A DNA stretch of 64,000 nt. Source: Melieria omissa. Taxonomy: Eukaryota; Arthropoda; Insecta; Diptera; Ulidiidae. The position numbers were made by a program, and so were the translations under genes. How positions within the stretch are numbered: position 1 is the stretch's first letter; each line of letters opens with the position of its first letter. This document shows positions 9,901 to 24,900 of the stretch, one piece after another. The stretch spans positions 20,706,921 to 20,770,920 of the forward strand of contig OZ020269.1 of assembly GCA_963971225.1 (NCBI GenBank), written 5' to 3'. The notes under the pieces are model-generated. The model did no database searches, was not told the DNA's origin, and saw only the letters and a list, made by a program, of their open reading frames with translations.

Positions 9901-12900
9901 CTACTCCTTCTTCTCCTTCCTCCGACTTTCGTTTTTAACAACTTTTTGTGAAGTGTTGTTGTTCATTCTTACACTCATTAAGTCACTCAATTCTTCAGAA
10001 GTTAGGATTGTTAAATATGCAAATAATTGGATGGAAGTAGTTTTTTGTGGAATTAATCGAAATCAAGTTTCCTCTAGTTTCAAAATTTACCGAGCTAATG
10101 CATTCTTCTAAGGATTAAACTTTCAGTTCATGAAGCTCATACAGTAAGTCAGTTTGCTGATGGGCCAATTTATTTGAGCGCAGCACTTAGAAGATAATAT
10201 GAGACAGCATCTTCCTCCCAGTAATTGGGGATTATGAGTCAGCCAAGAATTTCTGCTGTGTCTGTTCCACTTTTGCTTAAACCAGGTTTGAGGGTTTGGA
10301 CTTCATAAAATCTATTAAAAATTAAAAAACAATCTTAAAACTGTGTTTATTTGTATTATATTAAAACGAAAACCCAATTGCATTGCAATGAGCGTAAAAA
10401 GTATTTGAATGTTTCGCTAAGAGGAGTTTTTAAGCCCAAAAATATTTTTAATAATTTAATTTAAAAGCAGCAATTTTTTTATATATTTTCTTAGCTACCA
10501 TAACGACAGTGACACATAATTCTGATCAGTTCCAATTCTATTTTGCCACTGATTTAATACAAAACAAAAAAACCGGAAAAATCAACTACTCACAATGTTA
10601 TTTTTAGTACGTTTTTTACTTGCGTCACACCAATGATTGCCTTCGGTTTTAATAATAAGCTGGCACAATGTTGCAACTTTTTTAAGATTAGTAGAAATTT
10701 TGATAAATTTCAAAATCAATGCACACCTACAACACTAACAAAAACAAAGCCCTACAGCCATCGAAAATATTGCATGCAACTTTTGTTTCTCTTGCTCGCG
10801 CTTCTGCTCTCACTAATCAATTAAGTCAATAACATTGCAGCGTTGAGCGTTGCTCCTGGCACACAGACACCGCGCCAAATGTCAACCAGTCAGTATTGGC
10901 TTAAATAATTGCATCCTGTTTTGCGTTGGCAGCTCCAACCTGCAACCAACAACATTATTCGTAGATCAATAATTTTTGCCCGCGGGTCGACACTGCGCAG
11001 CACAGCAAAATGTCAGCCAGCGGAAGTAAGCCAATGTGTGGGTGGAGTAAACGTGTGTCTGTGTTTGTATGTATGCGCGTAACCATCTGATTTTATGGCC
11101 GATAGCATTAAAAATTGCAACTTCTCAAAGTGCGACTGCTTTGGTCTCTCACTTCTGATTTTATTCCCATTTGGGGTTTTCTTTTTTCTTCGTTTGTTGC
11201 TGTTGCCGCAAATGAAAAAGTTTCGATGTTTTTCATATCAACTTGTCTCTTGTCGTTGTTGTTGTGGCTGGCTGTCGCTTTTAATATGCACAAAGTTTTG
11301 CTTTTCCCCCTTTGGGCCTCTGCCTTTTTGTTGTTTTTTTGTGTGCTGTGTGTTTTTGCGCGTTCCGTTGACATTTTGAAATGAATGTCATGGCCAGCAG
11401 CGGCGGAAGTTGGCTGCGATTTATTGGCTCGACTCGTTGGCGTTGCCCTGTAATCGCGACTGTCAGCGCAACGGTGCGCGGTCTTATACTTGCCTTGGGT
11501 TGCCGTGTGTGTGTGTATGTGTTGGGGTAATTAAAATGGAAATCGGCGAAATGTACCGTTCCGCCTTGCAGCAACAATAACTCAAGTCAAGTGGTACATT
11601 GTAAAAAAAAACAATAAATACTGCAAAATATTCAATAAACAATTTTTGCATTTAAGTCACTGCCATCATAAAACTTTTGTTAACAAACTAATTACTATGC
11701 AAAAGTTTGCTTAGCATTTTACGCTGTCAACACATATAATTAGAGTAATAAAGTTGTCATACCACTTGTCTATGTAAAATCAGTCAGCAAGATTTAGTAA
11801 TTACGCGGCAGAGCAATTTTAATATTCTCAGAAAGCCACACCGAGTGTGTAAATAGTTTCCACACATAAATTTCCAATCAAATTTTCGGGTTCCTTGTGG
11901 TTTTCGAAGGACTTTCATGTTCTAAGTTAATTTGCTTGTTAAGAAAAGTTTACAAAATGACTTTAAATTGTTGAACTCATCTTTCTGAAACTATTTTGGT
12001 GTCAAATGAGAGAAAATAATGATTCAATGAATTAATGATGAGTCAAAATGTTTGTAAACCTGAAGTGAAGTAATCGGATTGTAGCATTCAAACGATTCGC
12101 AAACGGATTCTCAGCTTAAAAGCTACTCAAGTCACTCGACCCAGAGGTCTTCTTACAATTGAAATGTTAAAACTAAACTTCTTTAAAATTAAATACTTTT
12201 GTCATTTTTCAACATTCTAAACGGTTTTCCTCAACACAGCTCAAGGCTTTTTGCAGCTCAGCCGAAAAGTTGTTTGTTCACTTTCGCTCGATACATTTTT
12301 ACTTATTTCCATTGAAAATGTCCTCAATTCCTTTGGCGCTTCGTACACAACTCCGACAACCCACCAAAGTTGCTTCTGCCATAAACCAATTTGAAAGGTG
12401 TTTTTAACCAGGTCAAGTGGCATTTATTTGTATGCTGCCATAAAAATAGACATGCCTCATTATGGTGGCACAGGCCCAGGCACTTTGGGCTGTTTGGTTG
12501 TGTTGATTTTATGCTCGATCGAGCTTGTTCAAAAGCGCTGTGCACTGCTTTTCCTTTAGCCGGCGCTTGCAACCCTCAAATATGCTTGTTTACTGTGTGC
12601 TCATTGTTGTTGCTGCTGCCTCTGTTGTTACCAGCTGTCATCGCCTCCACCAGCGCCAGGACCACCTGACCCACATGCCGCAGCTAAATTGATTGAGAGA
12701 CTTGCTCATTAAAAAACTATTAATTACCCGTAGAAGCGAGCGAGTATCCTGTGAACCAACCAACCAACCAACCGAACAGCGCAGCGGAGACGCAGACATT
12801 GTAAGCCGTGAGGGGAGGGTGCAGACTTCTATCACCTGTCGTCTGGCGCATATTTTCTTTTGTCTACACTTTATTATGGTTTTTGTTGTTGTAATTTATG

Positions 12901-15900
12901 TTGCTTTCTTGTTTGAGTGCTGAGTGGAGCCGACTGTGTGTTTGTTTGTGTGTGTCTGTTGGGATTCTTGGGCTTTTGTCTATGGGCAGCGATGCTGAAC
13001 GCGCTGATAGATGAAACGTGTTGTCGTTTTGAGCGCAAACTTTTACGAAAGGTACGCAGGCAAATTATAACCTTTTATTGATTTTGTCGACAGTTGGACA
13101 GGTAGCCGAGCTCGCTGTTGTCTCTGATCAACGAATGTAAAGGGTTGGTTTGGTTCGTTGTTGTTAAACTTATTTGTTTTGGTTTTTTGGCATCTTTGCC
13201 TTGGGACTTTATATTGCTTTAAGCATTATTATTATTATTATATTCCTTTGCATTGGGCTGTGCTACGCTACACAGTTGCCACTCCAATAATTTTCGTAAA
13301 TGATTGAATGCATTGCATTGAGAAGCCATCAAGTGTATAATGAATTTAAATGTGAATTGTATTGAATGCACGTAAAATCGAGTTATTTGTTAGGCTTGAG
13401 AAAACGTTCTATTGATTTTTGAAATAAGACGGGAGTACAGTTTCGCTGAAGGATTCTGTTTGGCCAAAATCGTGGGGGTCAAAGTGTGTGATTGTAGTGC
13501 AAGTCATATTTTATTACAATATTTTGTCTGTTTGTTATTATTATATGTCGTTATTGTCATCAAGTGAATTATTTTATAATAGTTTTTATATTTATTTTAG
13601 AAAATTCTATTCTAATTTAATTTAGTTATTTTTTGCACTTTTTTCTTAAGTTTAAATATTTCCTTTCATTTCAATTAATTTATTTTTTATTTGATTTATT
13701 TAAATTTACTTTTAAATTTATTATCCTACACATGTTTATATTTTTAATTTTTTAAATTTATTTAAACAAAGTTCTTTGTATTTTTTTGATTTTGTTTGTG
13801 CTTTTTCTTATGTCTATAAATTTCCTTTTAATTTAATTTAGTTATATTTTTTATTTATTAAAATTAGGTTTTCAATTACCTACATAATTTTTTTATATTT
13901 TTAGATTTTTTTTTATTTATCTAAATTTTTCTAAAGTCTAAATATTTCCTTTTAATTTGTTATGTATTTTGTGACTTTTGTGTAAATATTTTTCTTATTA
14001 ATTTGTATTTATATTTTTTAATTTCGTTGTAGTTTCTTATCTTTTGGTACTTTTTAGGTGTCTAAATATTTTCTTTTAGTTTTAAATAAGTAATATTTTT
14101 TTAATTTATTTAAATTATTGTTAATTTATTTACTTACTTAATTCATTTTAATGTTTTTATTTATTTGCTCATGTTTCTTAGGTTCCTTTGATTTCAATTT
14201 AGTTTTATGTTTTACTTAATTTATTTAAATTATTTAAATTTTTTATGTTATTTAAATTTTTTATTTTAACGTTTTACATTTTTGTGTTTAAATTTATTTA
14301 TTTATTGTTTATATATATTTGAATATATCACAATTTTAATTATTTAATTTTTTGCAATTTTTTATGCCTAAATATTTTCAATTGATTTCAATTTATTGCA
14401 ATTATTTTGCATTATTTTTAATTTAATTATTGCAATAATTTTTTTAAATTGTAATTTTAATTATAATAACTTGGAATTTGATTTTCAATTAAATTTTGCT
14501 TATTTGCACTTTGTCCTTATTCCCAAATATTTTCCCTCAGCCACGAAATTTGTATGCGTTAAATTTCGAAACGCCAACTTGAGCTGTAAACTTATTGCAT
14601 TTTCATTAGATGCTTCATTAAAAAATATTTCGGCATCTTTGTTTTGGTGGTTTTTGCGCCTCAGCCATCTTGACGTTGCAAGCCTACACATTCCGCTGGA
14701 AGCTAGATCCAGAAATCCGCCAAGCAGCCACCGTTGCTGCCGTCATATTAATAAATTCACTAAAAATGAACTAATGACTTTGCTGAATTCCTCAGCGTAA
14801 GATTAGGCATTTTCATGTCGGCAGCGCACGTAAGCGCCGCATATGAGTCGGTCTGGGTGTATACGTAGCGTTGTTGGGTGTTCATGCTGGAATTTATTTA
14901 TGGCTGTGCTTGAGTGCTGCGGCCAATATTGCAGCGGTGGGCGAAAATTCCACTTCATTGAGCGCTCAGCGAGGGGTGTGGTTGTAGAAGTGGGGGCGTA
15001 AAGCCCAATCAACACACCCATGCATCCACGCACACACACACAGATACGCACACTTGCCATCGCATTGTTGCTTCATACACGCACTCGGTGCACTGGTGGT
15101 CGTTGAGGCATGACACGCGCCCTGAGTGACATTAAAAGGATATACAAATATTTGCGAGCCTTTGAGTGTTTGTGTGAGTGTGTCCTCTTCAGTTTCCGTT
15201 CAGCTGCCTCCGCTGCCACCACTATCGATCTCTGGTGGCCACCTCGAAAGCTGTCCAAACCAGTCACTTGCTGCGCTGTCCAACCCGACCCAACTCGACC
15301 GTATCAGACCCGCTACGTTTACCTATTCACTGTTGCCTTTGGAAGCTGGAGGCGTTTTGTTTTTCATTATTGCTGCTGTTGCTGCTTGTTTTCCTCTATC
15401 GCTCGTCGCAAGTTGAAAGTCTCTTGCGGCACACGAACGGAAATTGGTCTTTCGTTGTGACGTATGGCGTGATGTCGATGGCGACGGCCTGTGGTTGAGT
15501 TCTCCACTGAGGATTAACAGCTATTTTCTGCACAGCTATGTGCCACAGCGATGGGTGGTGTTGCGAAGTTAAAGATGTATGAGTGAAAAGGCTCTTAGTG
15601 CTGGCAACTTTGCAGCATTATAGGCTTTTCGCTTTTTTCTTACTCGCTGCCATTTTTTCCACTCGACTTTACGGCATGCATTGTTTTTATTTTTATACAT
15701 ATATACGACGGACACCATGGCATGCGCGCGCCACTGTATGTGCGCCTGTGTGGCTGTGTGTGTGTGTGTGTGTGTGTGTGTAACTTGTTGGATTCTGCGG
15801 TCTTGAGCTGTGTTGCCTTCCAGCCCGGTTGGCTTTCGTCTTTCAGTTTGGTGCGTTGCATTGACAGTTATCGTTTGTCATCCTTATCGACGGTGTGTTA

Positions 15901-18900
15901 AAAATTCAAAATCGTAATCGAGCACATTTGCCACACAATTAATTTGACATTAGTTTGAAGTTATATTCTGGCCCAACTTGGGTTTAATGATTGGGGCAAT
16001 AGAACGTCAGTGATGTGTGAAATGTAAAAATATACATACATTGTATATATATTTTGCATCTGTTTACAGTCCCGTTGCGACGCTAAAACTGCGTGTGCTC
16101 TTCTGACCTCGTTTCCGCTTTGGCTTAATTAGTAAAAAAAGCAAAAATAACAAGTGCGTCCCTTTTGTCGCTGCTATTGAAGTTTGTTGAAATTGCTATT
16201 CAGCGTGACCTATAATTCTTCGCAAAGTGATTTAATTAATGCAAAACAAAACAAGCACAATTTAATAAAATAACCTAAAATGTTTAAATAAAAATAAAAT
16301 TAAATAAAAAAGCAAACGATACGCCTTTTTATCTGCAACTTTACCTGTTTCGTTATTTTTGTTTTGTTATGTTTTTAGTTTTGGTTGCGCACATTTTTTC
16401 AACCTCCAGTGCAGCTAATTCGTGCTCAACGTCGCGCTCGGGTTCTCGATGGCCCCAAGTGTGTCACATGTCACAGGCCGTTTATCGCCCATTTGCCATT
16501 TACCGGGCGCGCGCACCCATAAACTACAAGTTTGCATAATTCTGTTTACTTAATGTTTTCCGCCACAGCTCGCAAGCAAATGAAACCCATTTGCTTACGC
16601 GCAACGGTGCGTATACGCAATTTTTTAAACTCAACGAACCACTGCCGGAAAAATGCTTGCGCGTCCGTATTTTTGTTATGTCGCCGCTAATGTTGTTGTT
16701 GTAGGTTTTGTTGTTTTGCAAAAACTTGCTGAAGGCTGTTTTCACCTCGGCGTTGTTTCAGTGCCGCACCCGCTCAACATTTTCAATGTTGCCTTCATTA
16801 AAAATTAATCTCCCATTTTTTTGCCTTTCCAACGCTAAAAACGCGAAAGTTCTTCATTTACTTTGCATTAACTTTGTTCTTGTTGTTATTGTTGTTTTGC
16901 TGTTATATTTTTTCCTTTACCTATAGCAGCATAAAGACCCTTATTTGTTGCATTGCTTTGTGGTTGTTGTATAGTATTTTACATTTTTTTGGTAGCCTTT
17001 TTTATATATATATATATATTTTTTTTTGGTGGCCGACATTTAGCGCCGAAGCTAATGCGTTTGAAATTAAGCGCGGCTTTCAAGTCGCCTGTCAACGCCG
17101 GTCGGCTTTGGGCTCTGCCGTCTCATTAGTGTGGCATTATCTGCCGGTACGTCAGTGGGTTTGTTGCTTGACTTGTTGTTGCTGTCGTGTTGGGCATGAT
17201 TAGGGTTTTAGCTGCTAATTCAACCAATGGACTAATTTTCTTTGCACTCTATTCGTTTGGAATTAGCAATAGTAAAGAGGTTTGATTAAATCTCAGCAGT
17301 TTTTTATGCTTTGCTGTGTTAAGAGGATTGCTGCAGTATTGCGATTCTTTGCCTTTTTGTCAGTATTTATTCTTTGCTTACTAATAATTTAAATTGGTAT
17401 TTAAGGTGTAGTACAAATAAATAACATTGATTTTGCATGAAATTTAAGGCTTTATTTGGCATAGTAAGAACGATCCGATTTAGGTGATAAGTGCAAACTT
17501 ATTTGTTTGATAACTTACTGCCGTTTTGAAGAAAATTCCAATATGTCTCTCTCTCTCATAGAAATTTTCGTCCCTACTGGTAAAGCACTGTGACAGTCAA
17601 TTTTCACAAGCTTCTCTTCAGACAAATGTTTCTTTAGGGAAATCATTCGCCATAGAAAGGAACAGATAAAAATCACTTGGTTGCCAAATTTGGACTATAA
17701 GGTGGATACATAATAATCACCCGATGAAGTTCCCGGAGCTTCTGGCGAGTTATTATCGATGTGTAAAGTCCTCTCGTATGTATGCAATTATGTTAGGTTA
17801 TGTTTGTTAGGCAAGGTTGTGTGCTGCACAGAGACCGAACTTCCATTCGGATGCCAAATTGGCCCATTGTGAGTCCCAATCAGTCTCGAACGGGGCAAAC
17901 CAGTTCGGCCTCTTAATACAGGAGAGCAGATCCGAAATTCCAACTTTTGCCGTGCAAGCCAGGTTCGCTAGGAATTTTGCCCCCACAGTACAATGTCGGA
18001 GTTCGTGTAGAACCAGGCAGTGACACAGGAAGTTCTTCTTCATCTCCGCAGCTTCAGTAGACATCAGTAGACGAGAGGCGTCATTTGATAAGCGAAGATC
18101 CAATGGCGCAGTGTCCAGTGATGCCTCCAAAGAGCTGTCTAATGGATAGAATTCCTGTACACAATTCCTCTCTTATTGGTCAAAGCTGGTCGCTTCTGGG
18201 CAATTGCTTCAATCGGACGATTTAATTATTGGCATTGTTGGTGTAAACCACGTGTCATCATCAGCCACCATCCGCTAAAGATATGGGTATTTTTTGTTGC
18301 GATTTAGCAGCGATTTGCAGATGAAAGTTCAGTCCATGAGGTTGTTTTGCTTTAAGTCGTTCAAAGTATGGGGGTCATCATTGAACTTCTTCTCCCAGAT
18401 TTATTCAGTTGGTTCCAGAGGGTCTTCTGCGCAATGTTTATTTCCTGGGCAATCAGAAAAGTGCTTGTATGTAAGGCGCGGATCCAGAAAAATATTTCGG
18501 GGGGGTTTTAAAAAGTAATTCTTTAATATTTATAAAATGCCTTTTAATTTGTATGTAGTTTTATAGTCGATCCAAATATTTCGAGGGGGGTTTCAACCCC
18601 CAAAACCCCCCTGGATCCGCCACTGTGCATGACAAATTATCGGAACAGAAGTGATTACAATGGGTTTTGTGGGTTCAAAGCTCTTACCAAAATATCTGTT
18701 ACGAAAATTGTGGGTGACAAATATGATTTGAATTGGAATTGGACTAAAAAATTGCATAAAAGATCTTCCCCAAAATGAAATGTTTTGTGCTGATCAGAAC
18801 TTCAACAACTATTCATATCTGCAGCCGCCTGGCTTGCGTTTTCCTTTCGTTTGAAGAAAAACTGTTGGCACATTTTCTTTTTGTTGGTGTCCATCTCCGA

Positions 18901-21900
18901 TGCACAGTTTAACTAATCAGAGTTAAGTAATCACAAAACTTTCTGAGAAGTGTTTTTATGTATTACAAAGTCTTATTTTTCTAACGTCATTTAATGCAAC
19001 AATAATGTCACTTATACAACACGAGATACAATTTATTAAAACTATCTATTGGAAAAATAATGTATTTATTTTTACCACACTTTATCTATGGCATTGGTTT
19101 GCTGAAAATTCTGTTCCGAACTCAACACAGAAATTATGCTGCTTGCATAGTTCTTTCATTTAAATTATTTCTACACTTACAAACAAACCTTTTTTCATAC
19201 ATTTTGCCTACTCACTTTTCACACTTTAACTCAGCTTTCATCCATAAAAAGTTTAAATGGTTCGTCTGCGTTTGACTGCAGCGTTTTTTGCTGGCCTCTT
19301 GTTGCATGCCACTTTAGCTAATTTCATGCTGCATCGCCTGCGTACAACAATTCCTCTCCTTTCTCTGTAATGTGTACTTTGTCCACATACGTCTGTACAT
19401 GTATTTGCCTGCATGTAGGAATGTGTGTATGGTATATGTACAAATGTGTTTGCTTATTTGCTTTCTAGGCCCCGTCACTGCTTCATTCCTCGAAAGCAGC
19501 ATTGTCTGTGGAGGTTCGTTTAGCTGCGACTTTTGTTGCACTTTTTCACTTTTTCCATGTTTAGTATGTTTGCGCGCGCCTTTGTCTGGCCGGCGCATTT
19601 TACTTGGCGCCTTTCTTGCTTGTGATTTTTTCCCCGTTTTAATTGTTGAAGTTGCTGCACTTTGTGTCATTTTACCTCACTTTTATTCATTTGCCTTTGT
19701 AATTAATTTTTATGACTCCACTTTGTGCAACACTTTACTCGAGAATTTAGTGCGCAAGTTTTCATGTTTATTTATTTATTTAATAATAATGAATTCAAAC
19801 ACCACAAGTAATGCAAGCTTTTAATTTCATCATGGTCACAAGTTTTTTCTAAACTAAAAAATAAATTTGTTATGTTCTCTGCATAAATGTTTAGCTGCAG
19901 TAATATTTGCGCTACAACTAAAAATATTCCAATCAGCAGTGAAAGCTTGTAACTACTACCTACGAGTTAACGCGTGTACAATAACAAAAACATAAACAGC
20001 GAAACGCCGCTACGCACAATCTGCAGCGGCACTCGGCCACTTGCTGCAATCTTCAATAATTAAGCCTCTCGAGTGAGTGCGCGCAAAGCCCACCACCCCT
20101 GCTGCCCCCACCTTAAGCCGGCTTCAGTGCGCTACCCGCAACGCATTCATTTGAGCGATTATAACTGCTCACGCATTCGAGTGGGACGTGCACGCGTGTG
20201 TGGATACAGTGCAACGGATTTGTGCAATTGCACAAAAAGCAACAACAGCAACAACATCGCCGACGCACCGCTGCAGCCACTGCTGTGCCACGCCTCATAC
20301 GCACATTGAGCGCAACAGTTGGTGTTATAGCAAATTGCCAGCATGTCTTCTCAAGTGTCTGCCAGTCTGCTCGTTGGTAAGAAACGTCATGACAACTTGT
20401 CATCATTGAGTTGAGCATAGTCGCTGTCATGCAACAATGCGAAGCGGCAATTCGCATCCGTTGCAAAACGTCTGCTCGCCGTGTGTAAGCGCTCGCTCGT
20501 CTCACGCATAGCCAGTTTGACAAGTGTGTTTCTGGCAATTGAATGCTGCAGTGCCGTTCTAATTGATTGCATTTTAATGTGTGCCGCATTTTTGCAAACA
20601 TTTATGTTTGAAAAGCAACGAATTTTTCTGTTGCCAGGAAATGGTTTGCGTCTGTGTTTGTATTTGTATTGGCTGTGTGAACATCTGAATGTTTTTGCCA
20701 AATAAGAAATGTTTTACTGCAAATAATTTTAATATTTTTTTTTTGAATAAGAAGAAATGTTTTACAGCACAAAATTTAATACTGATTGAGCTCATGACAA
20801 ATGAGAATGGTTCGAAAAGAGATTTTTCTTTGAAATTACTATTATTGTTCTACATAGTCTCTTTGTAAGCCCACACACTTCTCTCAGCAATGCTTCCAAT
20901 TTTTTTTACTCGTCCAAATAGAGCTTAAGAATGTTTATCGAATACGTAGAAATATGTACTAGTACAAACACGCGGACAGCTTTCTCATGCCTGAATCTTG
21001 ATTCAATGTGTACAAAACACAATCTTTGAACATATTCATAGCCTCTACTATATCTCGCACTTCAATACAACTACTATATACTACTATATCTCTCACTTCA
21101 TTTGGTAAACTTGAGCAATAGATCAGTGTTTGCAGTTTTTAACGTTACGAACATTCATCGCCTCCCTATCTGAGCGATCCCCATTTAAATTCAGCTGCTC
21201 AAACTTTCATGGTCCTAACTATAAGCGTTTTGATTTCATTGTATTAGAACCCTGCTGCATTGTTTGAAGAAACCCCAACCTCGACGAAATCCGAATAGGT
21301 CTTACTGTGCCAAGAGCCAAGATGGTTGCTTCTCAGCACATCAGTGCCAAATGTCTCAAACCTATTTCGACTATAAGTAAGCCAGGCCAAAGAGTGTGGT
21401 CCGCGATCTCATTATTCTCTTCACAAGCAGGACATAGCGCAGTGTCAGATTTTCCAACATTTTTTTGCCTTAGATCGGCCAGAAGCAGATGAAACTGCTA
21501 ACATTGGTTTGAGATGACTGAAAGCATTAGTTTCGTTCAACTGCAGCCGCTCTCAGCCTGACATGATCTCTTTTGGGACGTAGTGACCCACTTGTTTACA
21601 GCGACTTTGATGGCCGCAGAACAAAGTGACAGAATAGGTTCAGGGCCAATAAATGTAGCATCGGAGCCAATTCTAGCCTAACATATCGCTCCTTCGCTGC
21701 AAGAACGTCATAACTCCAAAAATTGTTTTTCAGTTTATGGCAGCCCTGTGTGGATCTTTTATCTGTCAAAACCTCTTTGTAAAATATTCAATACTTTGCT
21801 CACAAGACGACATGAAAAATTTTTTGATACCTTGAACTGCCTGTAATGGTAAATTTTAAAATTTAATTTTCTCGGAATGATGTAGTTTTGAGTTCTGACG

Positions 21901-24900
21901 TTCTTGCAGCGAAGGAGCGATATGTCCACTAAATATTGAGACTAACTTCAGCCGTTTATTTGGCTGCATAAGCAAACATGGAGATGTCACTTAAATACAC
22001 TTACCATACTTCTACTTAACTGCCAAACTCAAATTACGCAATAAATTCCATTCAAAATGTCGTAAAAGCTGGGTTTAAGAAAATCTGTGGCCAATCTGTT
22101 TGGACGACTCACTACATGGGAAATTCTGGATGTGTTTAAGGAGAAGCCAATCTCCTTGGCGACTATTTTTCGTGTTTTGAAAGATTGCCGTAATGGGAAA
22201 GGATCGGAAAACGAAGTCATACACGGTCGTCTGCCGAAGTTAAGTGCCACAAGGACGAAAAACAAAGTTGGCCAATCAACACGCAAATTAGCACGAAAAT
22301 TTGGCATTTCAAAGTCTGGTGTTCACAAGGTTTTGAAGAGGAACAATGTAATCTATTGCAAACGTAAGCCAGCACCAAAGTATTCCGCGAAACAACTCGA
22401 AAATATACCAAAATGCTGCCGTGCATTTCGTTGTGAACACTTCGCTAATGAAAAATTCATTATTTTGGATGTTGAATCGTACTTCACATTTTTGCACCAG
22501 AATTAAGCGGCAACAACGGTTTTTACACTGACAACATCGAAACAACACCAAACGAAGTTACGCCAGCAAATCAAAATTTGAACCAAAGGTGCTAGTGTGG
22601 GTGGCCATTTCTTCGAAGGGTGTCTCAGGGCCAGTGGCGTCCCCAGGTCGGGGGGATTAGGGGGATGGATCCCCCCCTTGGTCGAAGAATTCATTTATGC
22701 AATTTGATATAAAGATATGGAATTGTGAAAAATTTTTACTATTTGCTTTATCTCTTCTGTAATCACCCACTTAAAACCTAATAATTGAACCTCCCATGAT
22801 CTAGCCAGACCATGATGTGAGCAAGAGGATAGTCAAGGATTGTTGTTAATGATATAAATAAAATCAGAAAGTATAAAGAAATAATTTTTTTAGCTTGCCT
22901 ACATTATTTTTACGTAAAACGTTGAAAATATACTAGAATAATTAAGTAAATAGCGAGTTTCAACTTCAATGAATTAATTTTGAAATAAAAAAAAAACGAC
23001 AGTAAAGCAAGAAAATAAAAAAAAATTTATTAATGTAAAATTCGTTACTTATGGATCTACATCAACTGCTTGACCAATGCAATTATTTCAACGATGTAAT
23101 GCAGTATCATGACTAAACCACATTGAGATTTTACATTTAACACATACAAATCGCGTTTTGATATATCTATTTCTGGATTCCTGCACTGTCAATAATTCTG
23201 AACTGCTTTGCCAAAAAAATATGAAATGAAATGAAAAATATGCAAAACATGCTCAACATGTTATTGTTCATGCTGAACTGGCCGGATGTCTTTCTCCTTG
23301 TCGCCTTCGGTGTCGCTATCTTCACATTGAACTATCTAAACGACCATTTTTCTATCAGTATCAGAAGCTTGGTTTTTTTAGGGCCAAATGAAAGCGTGAA
23401 ACTGGCAGCACCGTTATTATTACCTCTAGCAGCAAATTATTTAATATCTTAAATTCGTTGCTCTAAAGCATTAGTTTCCGCTATTGCTTAGACAATTTTT
23501 TTAGAGAAATTTTCTTCTCTGATTTAGCTCCAGCGTCGAAGTTCAAAGGCAATGTCCACCTGATCCTCAAAATAGCATTCCCTTCCTTTCATCTCTGCCA
23601 CAGAAAACACCCAATCGAATTGATAAAAAACCAGACTCTACAAGACCACAAATGCTTCCTTCACTTCAGGATTGTAATTGAATTGACACCAAAACACGGA
23701 TATAACCATGAATACAATGGATAAGTATTAATTTTGAATATGTTCCAATATTATTTTCCAAGAAAAATTCTAATTTATTAACCCAAAGAAAATAAAAGCC
23801 AAGGCGAATGAAAAACACTTGGACCAGGTACATTTTGCGTCAGCTAATTTATGTCACTATTAACGGGATGGCAGGAAAAATGCTTCAAATCGGGTCAGAT
23901 GGAAAAGCCTAGTTGAAAATATATATAAAATAAAAATATATTTATAAACAATTCTGACAATAATTACGTCGAAAATAAAAAAAAAAAACTGAAAATAACT
24001 GGCAATTTTGTATGAAAATGCACCATGGTCTGACCAAGCCATGGTTTTGGGTTTTGTGCTTAGAAAGGATCAGTTAAGGATATCATGAAATATGAGCTCG
24101 ATAACTTAATTACAACATTACTAAAATGCATCCAAAATTCAATATGGTCTGGCCCGAACCGGATGCCCGCAGAAGTGTTAAGAATAAATGATTAAAAAAA
24201 TCAGCATTGCATTTGTTCTCGCAGAATAGTTGTATTTTTAGTGTTCCCAAAAGTATCGACTATTTACCAAAGTAGTAGTCAAACGCAGGCTTCATGCCAA
24301 CCCTACATGATCTGTTGAAATTTGGAAAAAAATGCACTTAAATTTTTTTGGTGAGTTGTGTGTAAACATGGAAACATGGTCACCTATATCATAATTAAAT
24401 TTCAGAACGTCATACATTTTGTAAATGTTGGATTTCTTTTACATAGCTGGTGTGTTATGCTTTTTAAAATACGTCTTTTGAGTTTTTCGTAATTCTTTTA
24501 GAAAGTTTTTTCAATATGTAATAACTTAAAACAAAGTTGAATTTTTTAGTTGGGATTTTATGACTTTAAAATACATGTCACTAAAATTTTTTGTTTTATG
24601 AAGTTTATGCTATATGTATACATATATGTATGTATGCACAATTTTATTCAACATACATTTAAAATAATACGCAAAGACGAAAGTATAAAAATGGCGTTAA
24701 ACTGGAGTTTTTGCATATCCCCCCCCTTCCCGAAATCCTGGGGACGCCACTGCTCAGGGCTATTGATTTGCACAAACAAAACCAAAGCGGTCAATGTTGA
24801 CGTTTGCATCGGTCAATGCTTGCCAAAATTGAAACAATTCACTGGCAAATATCACACTAGCGACGAAATCATGTTTTGGGCAGATCTTGCAAGCTGTCAC

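Larger units (their letters stand above)
9200..17430 (+). other. Pka-R2: Pka-R2 intron 1, left part
   Basis: Long intronic stretch with no recognised exon apart from a weak candidate at 11010-11025. It includes the very AT-rich low-complexity block 13500-14480, a (TG)n microsatellite at 15755-15781, and a short TA run near 17006-17020. Short open frames in the GC-richer parts (11.1-11.6, 12.2-12.9, 14.8-15.5 kb) look like chance. Confidence 0.5.

Noticed and set aside
11095..11577. Frames on both strands at 11.1-11.6 kb
   Set aside because: Mutually overlapping, low-complexity Phe/Leu/Cys-rich translations without recognisable domains.
20073..20705. Many overlapping open frames on both strands in intron 1
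   Set aside because: Less AT-rich sequence gives chance frames; no family similarity or consistent splice sites.
23231..23452. 73-codon frame inside the hAT element
   Set aside because: No similarity to a hAT transposase or BED finger; too short to support a gene call.
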